The notes beneath the pieces are model-generated. The model worked only from the letters and a program-made list of their open reading frames with translations. It did no database searches and was not told where the DNA came from. From Verrucomicrobiota bacterium (GTDB lineage: Bacteria; Verrucomicrobiota; Verrucomicrobiia; Limisphaerales; AV2): a stretch of DNA of 7,570 bases. The translations under genes were made by a program, and so were the position numbers. The stretch covers positions 1 to 7,570 of the forward strand of contig QHPA01000385.1 of NCBI GenBank assembly GCA_003218935.1, given 5' to 3'. Positions 1 to 6,036 of the stretch are shown here, one piece after another; the first letter of the stretch is position 1; every line of letters begins with the position of its first letter.

Positions 1-2433
1 TTCCCTGCCGTTCTCAGTCACGGTGTAGCCGCGATTCTCAAACGAGGTCAGTTCATCCAGCCGGTGTTCTGTGATGAACCAGCGGCGGATATCAGCGCAG
101 CCTTCGTCGGTTTGGAATCCGCTCGGCACAAGGAGCGAGAATTGCCCGCCCTGCCGAACAAGCGAGAGGTCGCGCTCGATGAAGAGCTTGAAGAGATTCC
201 AATCGCCCGTGCCCTGCTTGACGTATTGTTTGCCGAAGAATTCCTTGTGTCGTTCGTAGTATTCCTCGTGCTCCCGCCAGCGGGCCGCAAATTCCTTGTT
301 CGTTTCGAGTTCTTCTTCAAACCATTTCTCAAACGCCGGGCCGTCCATTCCCATTTTGCTGAACTGCGGTTTGCCGCGATAAAAGCGGGCGGCAAATTCC
401 TTGCGGATAGGTTTGAATCCTTCCCACGGAGGATTTCCGACGATGCCGTCGAAGCCAGCAGCCTTTTGGTAGGGCGCGTCACTCCGTGCGCGCCGGTCTT
501 GGCTCACAGACGCCTCGGCGGGCAGAGGACTGCCCGCGCTACCCGACGAACGTGCGCTGCCGTCACTATTAAACCAGCAGGGCCAGAAATGGAGCGTAAA
601 ACCGCCCGGTTCGCACGGCAGGTTTTCGGCTTGGAAATGTTCAATAAAATCGGCACGGACTCTTTTGCGCAATGCGAGCGCTTCATCCAGCGGCTCGTGC
701 TTCATCGGATTCTCGATGTAACGGGCGCGGAGGTCGGAGAGCTTCTTAAGTTCGGCCTGATGATATTCCGCCAGCCACGCGGCCTGTTTCTCCAGTTCCA
801 CGTCCACGAGCGAATCGGCGGAATGGAAGTTCAATTCGAGGTTCGGGAGGATTTTGACAACGTCGGTTTTTAACTCGCGGTAGTTATAGTGAGCGGGCGA
901 GAGTTTGACGGCTTCCTTCCAGACGTTGGTCTTGGTGACTTCGAGCGCGCCGCGGTCTTTGTCCACGCCGAAGATGTGGCGCAAGAGAATCTGGGCGATG
1001 AGGACACGATGGTTGTCGAGATGATGGCGCCGGCGAAAAGCGAGCGCCGCCTCCACGTTAGGCGGGAGTTCGGAGAGATAGAGTTCGCCATTGTCCGGTT
1101 TCAGGATTTTTTGCACCCAGGCGCAGGCTGAATCAATGCGCTGATAATGCCGCCAGAAGGCGCGGAGAACTTTGATGAGGAAACCGCCGCTGCCGCAGGC
1201 CGTGTCGGCCACGCGGATTTCGGCAAGTTGCGCCATGAGTTGATCGGCTTTCTTGAAATCGCATTTCTGGCTGCCGACGGCGGCACAGATTTCGTCCACG
1301 AGTTTTCCGGCGAGCGAGTTGACCAGCGAATCGGCCATCGGACCGGTGATTCCGGCGGGCGTGTAGTAGATGCCTTCATCCTTGCGGTTGGCGGCCAGGA
1401 ACATTTCGTAGCTTTTGCCGAAGATGTCCTCGTCAATGCGGCGGTAGTTGTAGTGGACGATGCCGCGGGTGCTGAACGTTTGATCCCAGGAGTTGATCCC
1501 AAGGACAAAGTTCAGCTTTTCGCAGAAGCGCTGGAGGTTGGCCGGGTCTTTGTCGAGCCGCTCCCAGACGCGGGCGGAAAAGATTTCGGTGTCGTAGTAC
1601 TCGTCGAAGAAATCCTCGAATTCATCGAGGAACTTGGGAACGATGCGGTGCGCGCCTTTGGCTTCCCACCGGTGGGTCTGGCGGACGTATTCGTCTTGAG
1701 TGAAGCGATAAGGGACGAGTCCGAAATCCTCAATCGTGCGGGCAAAGATGAGCTTGTTGATGAGGAGGATGATCGACTCGGCGGCTTGTTCGGTCGGCGT
1801 CCATTTGACCTTGTCAAATTCGTTGAACCAGATGTTGAGGTCCTCAAAGAATTGCCGCTCCAGTTCCGGTTTCTCCGCCGTGTCTTCGACGCGGCGCAAG
1901 GTGTCGAGCACACTGCGGGTCTCGCGGCAGCGATTGAGAAAATCGGCGAACGGCATTTCGGCGAACGGTTTGTTCTCAAAGTAGAAATCGCGCGCACTGA
2001 AAAACCACGTCGTGCGGAGGTCGGTGAGAGTCAGATATTCGTGGTCGCGAAGATATTTTTTGACCTGGGCAACGTGGTTTTTCGGGTTCGCATCGCTGCG
2101 CCAAAGCGCATCCGGGCCGTCGCGCAGGAACAGCGGCTTGAGTTCGAGTTGCATCGGCTCGCCCATTCGCTCGGGGAGCATGAAATCAACGAAGCCTTCC
2201 GCGACTCCGACTTGTCGTGTCGGCTGAAATCCGAGCACGTCCTTGCAAAGCGCGGTGAACAGATCTTCGGCGGCGGTTTCGGGCTTCGCGCCATTCTTCA
2301 AGTCGAGCGCATATTTGTGAATCGGTTCGTAATCGGAAACAGGCTTTGCATCGGGCGCGCGCGGCGGGAATTCGATGCGTTCGCGCTCGGTGAAATCACG
2401 AAGGGACTCTAGGATTTCGTCTGGTTTCACCAT
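1..2433 (-). CDS. Type IIG-like restriction endonuclease/adenine-N6 DNA methyltransferase, C-terminus cut by window edge
   Basis: Uninterrupted frame of 811 codons with no stop before the left edge. Seen: a PD-(D/E)XK-like nuclease signature near the N-terminus (D83 in FVDF, then E97-L98-K99 in LELKP, then HVAQVKKYL at 120-128); an N6-MTase helical approach ending in YYTP at 356-359; SAM-binding motif I ADTACGSGGFL at 409-419; catalytic motif IV GIVGNPPWEG with N667-P-P-W670. Known: motif I plus NPPW marks gamma-class adenine methyltransferases, and an N-terminal nuclease on the same chain marks Type IIG/Eco57I-like enzymes that cut and methylate. Inferred: the missing C-terminus holds the rest of the MTase and the target-recognition domain. 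Residues 631-656 are encoded by a palindromic repeat (468-543). Start ATG at 2433 opens with PDEIL, as family members often do; an in-frame ATG at 2475, 7 nt past the fabI stop, is the alternative. Neither has a clear Shine-Dalgarno. Could instead be a methylase of another defence system. Confidence 0.87.
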   Translation of the reverse strand, partial: MVKPDEILESLRDFTERERIEFPPRAPDAKPVSDYEPIHKYALDLKNGAKPETAAEDLFTALCKDVLGFQPTRQVGVAEGFVDFMLPERMGEPMQLELKPLFLRDGPDALWRSDANPKNHVAQVKKYLRDHEYLTLTDLRTTWFFSARDFYFENKPFAEMPFADFLNRCRETRSVLDTLRRVEDTAEKPELERQFFEDLNIWFNEFDKVKWTPTEQAAESIILLINKLIFARTIEDFGLVPYRFTQDEYVRQTHRWEAKGAHRIVPKFLDEFEDFFDEYYDTEIFSARVWERLDKDPANLQRFCEKLNFVLGINSWDQTFSTRGIVHYNYRRIDEDIFGKSYEMFLAANRKDEGIYYTPAGITGPMADSLVNSLAGKLVDEICAAVGSQKCDFKKADQLMAQLAEIRVADTACGSGGFLIKVLRAFWRHYQRIDSACAWVQKILKPDNGELYLSELPPNVEAALAFRRRHHLDNHRVLIAQILLRHIFGVDKDRGALEVTKTNVWKEAVKLSPAHYNYRELKTDVVKILPNLELNFHSADSLVDVELEKQAAWLAEYHQAELKKLSDLRARYIENPMKHEPLDEALALRKRVRADFIEHFQAENLPCEPGGFTLHFWPCWFNSDGSARSSGSAGSPLPAEASVSQDRRARSDAPYQKAAGFDGIVGNPPWEGFKPIRKEFAARFYRGKPQFSKMGMDGPAFEKWFEEELETNKEFAARWREHEEYYERHKEFFGKQYVKQGTGDWNLFKLFIERDLSLVRQGGQFSLLVPSGFQTDEGCADIRRWFITEHRLDELTSFENRGYTVTENGRE
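468..543. repeat. REP/MITE-like palindromic element inserted in frame in the methyltransferase gene
   Basis: 76-bp unit beginning ggtagggcgcg and ending cgcgctacc, so its ends are imperfect inverted repeats. It holds two hairpins: stem 473-478/489-494 (ggcgcg/cgcgcc, extended by cac/gtg inside) and a perfect 8-bp stem 518-525/530-537 (gcgggcag/ctgcccgc) with an agga loop. Read on the minus strand it has no stop and adds a Ser/Ala/Gly/Arg-rich stretch just before the methylase NPPW motif. From memory, very similar elements are scattered through verrucomicrobial genomes; no second copy is in this window. The element may extend right to about 570, because the adjoining gacgaacgtgcgctgccg also looks familiar as part of the unit. 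The exact borders cannot be set from one copy. Confidence 0.78.
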
Positions 2434-2482
2434 TGACAAGTTTGTGGGAGTGGAAATGTGAAATGCAACTGCCATGTCTGAA

Positions 2483-3253
2483 TTACATCCCCATGATTTG
2501 GTAGCCGCAGTCCACGTAAATCACTTGGCCGGTGATGGCGGCGGCTCCGTCGCCGGCGAGGAACACGCCCGTGGCGCCGAGTTCTTCGGGCAGGACGTTG
2601 CGCTTCAGCGGCGCGTGGGCTTCGTAGCGTTTGAGCATTTCAGTAAAGCCGGCGATGCCGCGCGCCGCCAGTGTGTTCACCGGCCCGGCGCTGATGCAGT
2701 TGACGCGGATTTTCTTAGGACCGAGATCGTAGGCGAGGTAGCGCGCGCTCGCTTCGAGGGACGCCTTGGCGACGCCCATCACGTTGTAATGCGGCACCAC
2801 TTTCTCCGAACCGTAGTAGGTCATCGCGACGATGCTGCCGCCCCCGGTCATCAACGGCGCCGCGCCGCGCGCGAGCGCCACCAGCGAATACGCGCTCACA
2901 TCGTGCGCGACGCGGAAGGCTTCGCGGCTCGTGTTCACAAACTCCCCTTCGAGCGCGTCCTTCGGCGCAAACGCGACGGAATGCAGCAGCAGGTGCAGCT
3001 TGCCAAATTTCTTTCCGACCTCGTCGAACACGCGGGCGATGTCAGCATCCTTCGTCACGTCGCATTCCATCAGCAACGTGTCGGCGCCGAACGTGCCGGC
3101 GAGTTCCTCGACGTTCTCCTTGAGCCGTTCGCCCTGGTACGTGAAGGCGAGCTTCGCGCCTTCGCGGTGCCATGCCTGCGCGATGGCCCAGGCGATGGAG
3201 CGTTTGTTCGCGACGCCGAAGACGATTCCGAGTTTGCCGGCGAGCAGGGACAT
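2483..3253 (-). CDS. fabI: Enoyl-[acyl-carrier-protein] reductase (NADH), FabI type
   Basis: Catalyses the last step of each fatty-acid elongation cycle in the cytoplasm, reducing trans-2-enoyl-ACP to acyl-ACP with NAD(P)H. The 256-residue protein has the full family layout: cofactor loop GVANKRSIAWAIA (13-25, the G-x5-S-x-A form typical of FabI rather than ordinary SDRs), CDV at 64-66, HSVAFAP at 91-97, catalytic Y156 and K163 in HYNVMGVAKASLEA (Y-x6-K, with Y146 upstream), NCISAGPVNTLAARGI at 185-200, and a YVDCGYQI end. Length and active-site numbering agree with E. coli FabI. The position of E. coli Gly93 is Ala here, as in Bacillus FabI; this residue lies near the triclosan site, but I draw no resistance conclusion. 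ATG at 3253 has no visible Shine-Dalgarno; a short tandem repeat begins 7 bp upstream. The restriction gene follows within 7-49 bp, so the two may be co-transcribed. Confidence 0.96.
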   Translation of the reverse strand: MSLLAGKLGIVFGVANKRSIAWAIAQAWHREGAKLAFTYQGERLKENVEELAGTFGADTLLMECDVTKDADIARVFDEVGKKFGKLHLLLHSVAFAPKDALEGEFVNTSREAFRVAHDVSAYSLVALARGAAPLMTGGGSIVAMTYYGSEKVVPHYNVMGVAKASLEASARYLAYDLGPKKIRVNCISAGPVNTLAARGIAGFTEMLKRYEAHAPLKRNVLPEELGATGVFLAGDGAAAITGQVIYVDCGYQIMGM

Positions 3254-3260
3254 AAAGACT

Positions 3261-3301
3261 CGTTAAAACGTTAAGTGCGTTGCATCGTTAAATCGTTGTC
3301 G
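3261..3301. repeat. Degenerate 8-bp tandem repeat (cgtt core) in the fabI leader
   Basis: Five cgtt cores start at 3261, 3269, 3278, 3286 and 3294, with spacings of 8, 9, 8 and 8 bp. On the fabI strand the units read roughly TTAACGAN, three of them with a full TTAACG. The array ends 7 bp before the fabI ATG, where a ribosome-binding site or operator would lie. I recall similar 8-bp repeats between genes in Verrucomicrobia, so it may be a spreading intergenic repeat rather than a regulatory site. The rest of this 193-bp gap (3302-3446) shows only a doubled cttgaaa (3371, 3381), and no credible promoter, terminator or small gene. Confidence 0.6.
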
Positions 3302-3446
3302 GTAGCACTAGGGAAATCCGCGGCAAGTAGCAAGGGAGAATCCACAGCGCCCTCCGACGCGGGGTTCGTCCTTGAAAAGTCTTGAAACTGAGCGGCAAAC
3401 GCTTCGGGCCCGTTTCCAACATGATCGTTGTTCAAATCATCAGCGC

Positions 3447-4382
3447 TCAATCGTGCGGCAGGTTTTCGGGGCTGATCTGCAACTCCTGGCAGGCGCGGAT
3501 ATAGGACGCGGCCGACCACGCCTGATAGCATTTGCCCATGGGTTTGCCGGTGCGGCCGTGCACCCATTCGTTGAACTCCCACTCCTGGTTTTTCCCCAGC
3601 CGATTCAACTGCGCGAGCCTGAGCAACTCGCGGCAGGCGGCCTCATAAAGGCCGAGCCGGTGAATGAAGCGCACCCACATGCCGCCGATGAACGGCCAGA
3701 CGCCGCCGTTGTGATAGTGGCCCGGAAGATTCAGCAGATTGACCGTGTAATAGGCGCGCCAGTCCGGATCGCCCGCCTGCACCGTCGGGTAGAGGTTGGC
3801 CACCGGCCAGGGATCGTTCACACCGACGCCCCACATGAACTTGAACGCGACGCGCGCGCGGTCCACGTCGAGCACGTTGTTCAGAAACGCGAGAATGTTT
3901 CCCAGCACGTCGCACCGCCAACTGAAACTGAACGGCGTGATTTCCGCGAGCAGGTAGCTGGAGTCGCCGAGTGAAAACTGCTGTTCCGCGAAGGTCACCT
4001 GCACCGGCGCCTCGCGCGTCTTGGTGGAAGGCCAGAACGCGTTCAGAATTTTTCCGCGGATGAGTTGCGACCAGCGCAGATACTCCGCCGCCCGGTCGAA
4101 CGTTTTCTGAAACTCGAGCAGCCGGCCAAAGGAGACATTGGCCCGATACCAAAGGACTTCGTCGTAAAGAACATGATAGCTGCGGCCAAACAAGTCGGTC
4201 CAGTCGCCGGCTTCGGGCACTTCGAGCAAGCCGTCATTGTTGCTGTCCAGCGCACTCAGCCAGTTCATCACCCGCTGGAGGCGGTCTGAGTATTCGGCGA
4301 GGAAATCGAAGTCCTGGGTTTTGCTGACGTAGTAGTAGAAGGCGATGACGGCCCACAGTCCGCTGTCGATCGAGCAAATGCA
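3447..4382 (-). CDS. Glycosidase domain (amylo-alpha-1,6-glucosidase/GH100-like), C-terminal part of a frame-broken HAD-glycosidase fusion
   Basis: About 311 residues continuing the HAD-glycosidase gene in a second frame, ending at the TGA of PENLPHD. Homology resumes at ICSIDSGLWAVIAFYYYV, a conserved start of an (alpha/alpha)6-barrel helix. Further landmarks are DSNNDGLLEVPEAGDWTDLF, YHVLYDEVLWYRA, FSLGDSSYLLAEITPF, SWRCDVLGN, the hallmark HYHNGGVWPFIGGMWVRF and, near the end, CYQAWSAASYIRAC. The HNGG-x-WP and QxWS-x-A-x-Y pairs are shared by neutral invertases (GH100) and glycogen-debranching C-domains, so the fold is clear but the substrate is not: sucrose- or mannosylfructose-type disaccharides and alpha-glucans are candidates. 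The open frame runs on to 4436, but the first ~19 residues there are out of frame with the family and not real. As given, this part has no start of its own and would be expressed only if the break at ~4380 is an assembly error. Confidence 0.82.
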   Translation of the reverse strand, partial: CICSIDSGLWAVIAFYYYVSKTQDFDFLAEYSDRLQRVMNWLSALDSNNDGLLEVPEAGDWTDLFGRSYHVLYDEVLWYRANVSFGRLLEFQKTFDRAAEYLRWSQLIRGKILNAFWPSTKTREAPVQVTFAEQQFSLGDSSYLLAEITPFSFSWRCDVLGNILAFLNNVLDVDRARVAFKFMWGVGVNDPWPVANLYPTVQAGDPDWRAYYTVNLLNLPGHYHNGGVWPFIGGMWVRFIHRLGLYEAACRELLRLAQLNRLGKNQEWEFNEWVHGRTGKPMGKCYQAWSAASYIRACQELQISPENLPHD

Positions 4383-5454
4383 GCGTCTTAAGCGTCTGCT
4401 TTTGCGCCGCGCGCACGTCGGCGTCCTCCAGCTCAATCGTGCAAACGAGCGTGATTGCGCCGTCGCGCGCCCAGACGCTGCGATAGTTCACGTCCGTGCC
4501 GGTGACTTCGTTGTCGTCGAGCGAGCAAGCGGAGAAACCGAGCGGCGTGATGTTCTTTCGCAAAGCGATCAAAGCCTGATCGTATCCGGCGCAAATGAGC
4601 TGGCGCTCTTCCGACGTGAGCGTTCCCAGCGCCGCCTCGGTGAACAGCATGCGCAGCGTCGGGTCCATTTCGTGTCCGCGAAGGGTCGAGCTCTCCAACG
4701 ACGGCGCCTCCGGAATGACGCCAAAGTTTTTCAGCCCCTCGAGAACTCCGTCGGCCAGAACCTGGCTGGCGCTGAAAGTCGGCAGTTTGACGACCGCTTC
4801 GTAAAGCTCCGGCTGCGCGTTCTCGACCACGATGCCTTTGACGCCGGGCAACAGAAACATGCTGCTGTCGTTGCCGGTGTCACCGGCCACCAGCACGTTC
4901 ACCAGCGGCACGTTGATTTTGTCGCACAACCATTGAAGCGCGCTGCCTTTGTTTGTTTTCGCCGGCAGCACATCGAGGTCGCGCATGCTGGAATAGACGA
5001 CGGTCACCTCCAATCCGGCGTCCGCCAGCTGGCGTTTCAAATTTTCGATCACCTCCGGCGGCGCCTGGTGGAGATACCAGCTCGACTTGTAAGGGTGCAA
5101 AAACTGCGGTGGCTGGCGCGTGACGCCGGGAAACAAGGAAAGGATCTGCTCGATGCGTTTCAGGTCCCACCCCTTGCTGAAGACCCGATTGTATTCGCTG
5201 AACGACCGTTTTTGGCGGCCGTCGTAGATTTGCGTGCCGACGCCGCCGATGATGTAGTCCGGCCAGAAGAGGCAACCGGTCGCCAGCAAATCGATGACGT
5301 CCTGCACGAGCCTGCCTGAATTGTAGCACAGCAATGGACGCTGCCTTCTCGGCAGGGCCTCCCAGGCGTCCTTGAAACGTCGCGCGGCTTCCGGATTCCC
5401 CAGGAGAGTGCCGTCAAGGTCGGAGCCGAAGAGCTGGATTTTTTCGGTTGTCAT
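4234..5454 (-). CDS. HAD sugar phosphatase (sucrose-/mannosylfructose-phosphatase type) fused to glycosidase N-terminus; frame broken
   Basis: Residues 1-~245 form a HAD-IIB phosphatase of the sucrose-phosphatase group: motif I D12-L-D14-G-T at FGSDLDGTLLG, motif II S46 in CYNSGR, substrate-side GGVGTQIYDG at 71-80, motif III K169 in TNKGSALQWL, motif IV GDTGND at 191-196. Expected role: removing phosphate from the GT4 product. A linker (RGHEMDPTLRMLFTEAAL) leads into a glycosidase domain with GTDVNYRSVWARDGAITL and QKQTLKTL, ending as genuine homology at about residue 358 (4381). After that the frame gives Arg-rich nonsense to a stop at 4234, while the glycosidase continues in another frame from 4379. 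About 29 family-conserved residues (the usual PDYGGVGG region before SIDSGLW) are missing, so this is an out-of-frame deletion, not a simple one-base slip. An intact version would be about 700 residues. ATG 5454 lies 51 bp after the GT4 stop, suggesting one operon. Gene name mfppB is possible for the HAD half only. Confidence 0.85.
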   Translation of the reverse strand: MTTEKIQLFGSDLDGTLLGNPEAARRFKDAWEALPRRQRPLLCYNSGRLVQDVIDLLATGCLFWPDYIIGGVGTQIYDGRQKRSFSEYNRVFSKGWDLKRIEQILSLFPGVTRQPPQFLHPYKSSWYLHQAPPEVIENLKRQLADAGLEVTVVYSSMRDLDVLPAKTNKGSALQWLCDKINVPLVNVLVAGDTGNDSSMFLLPGVKGIVVENAQPELYEAVVKLPTFSASQVLADGVLEGLKNFGVIPEAPSLESSTLRGHEMDPTLRMLFTEAALGTLTSEERQLICAGYDQALIALRKNITPLGFSACSLDDNEVTGTDVNYRSVWARDGAITLVCTIELEDADVRAAQKQTLKTLHLLDRQRTVGRHRLLLLRQQNPGLRFPRRILRPPPAGDELAECAGQQQ

Positions 5455-5505
5455 GTTGCCCGCGTCCGAATCGTTGGAACGGATCGAACCCGCGCGCGTT
5501 CAAAA

Positions 5506-6036
5506 TCAGTCGGCGTCATTCCATGGTTCATCCCACTCGGTGTCGGACAAAGCGAGGCTGACGCTCGCGCGCTGTTCGACCACCGCCACCAACTGCTGCG
5601 CGATACCCGTCCAGGTGAACAGGCTCCGCGCCTTGTGCGCTCCCATGCGCGCCAGACGGTCCCGCAGCCGCGGATGGCGCAACACTTTGAACATGGTGAT
5701 GCCCAGGTCCTCTTTGTCAAACGGATCGGCATACAGCGCGTGCCGGCCGAACGTGAGCGCGCGATACAATCCGCCATGCACCGTCACGACGGTGGGCGTG
5801 CCCGAAGCCATCGCCTCGATGGCCGTCATGCCGAACGGCTCGTAACGGCTGGAGAGCACGAAGAGATCCGCGGCGCGATAGTAATCCGCCAGCAGTTCGT
5901 CCGGAATGAATCCTTCGAAAAGAACGCGGTCCTCGAGTTTCAGCCTGGCCACCTGCTCCTTCAACTCGTCGAGAATGCGCTGCTCCGCGTCGTTCAAATC
6001 CGCGCCGCCCACGGCCAGGCGGAGCTTTGCCTCCTC
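5506..6036 (-). CDS. GT4 mannosylfructose-phosphate synthase-like protein, C-terminal (nucleotide-sugar-binding) part, frame broken
   Basis: 177 codons in a frame different from the N-terminal part, ending at TGA 5506 after EPWNDAD. It starts as homology at EEAKLRLAVGG and runs through RVLFEGFIPDELL, YYRAADLFVLSSRYEPFGMT and IEAMASGTPTVVT, including the GT4 E-x7-E pair that binds the nucleotide sugar (EPFGMTAIE), then ADPFDKEDLGITMFK and MGAHKARSLFTWTGIAQQL. The last blocks agree, as I remember them, with Agrobacterium MfpsA and set this apart from generic GT4 enzymes. A GTG at 6012 gives an open frame of its own, but a C-terminal Rossmann half alone would not be an active enzyme. It overlaps the end of the N-terminal frame by about 40 bp, a typical appearance of a broken gene. 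Confidence 0.85.
   Translation of the reverse strand, partial: EEAKLRLAVGGADLNDAEQRILDELKEQVARLKLEDRVLFEGFIPDELLADYYRAADLFVLSSRYEPFGMTAIEAMASGTPTVVTVHGGLYRALTFGRHALYADPFDKEDLGITMFKVLRHPRLRDRLARMGAHKARSLFTWTGIAQQLVAVVEQRASVSLALSDTEWDEPWNDAD

Noticed and set aside
504..686. Short minus-strand frame with a recurring-looking peptide (HVRRVARAVLCPPRR)
   Set aside because: It is the palindromic repeat and its flank read in another frame; the methylase frame explains the region.
1147..2412. 421-codon open frame on the plus strand opposite the methyltransferase gene, and a similar one at 64-873
   Set aside because: Antisense shadow of a GC-rich gene; the translation has no recognisable motif, while the minus strand has the complete nuclease, motif I and NPPW series in one frame.
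2474..3274. 266-codon plus-strand frame opposite fabI
   Set aside because: Shadow; the minus strand encodes a full-length FabI with catalytic Tyr and Lys in place.
3271..3582. Possible 103-codon minus-strand gene between fabI and the glycosidase
   Set aside because: Overlaps the glycosidase C-terminus in another frame and runs out through the tandem repeat; no motif or start signal.
4377..4383. Programmed ribosomal frameshifting as an explanation for the two frame breaks (also at ~6036)
   Set aside because: Conserved residues are missing at both junctions (about 29 and 20), which frameshifting cannot restore, and no slippery heptamer is seen there.
4345..5319. 324-codon plus-strand frame, and others at 3372-3974 and 6027-6953
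   Set aside because: Shadows of the HAD-glycosidase and GT4 genes; charged low-information translations without family motifs.
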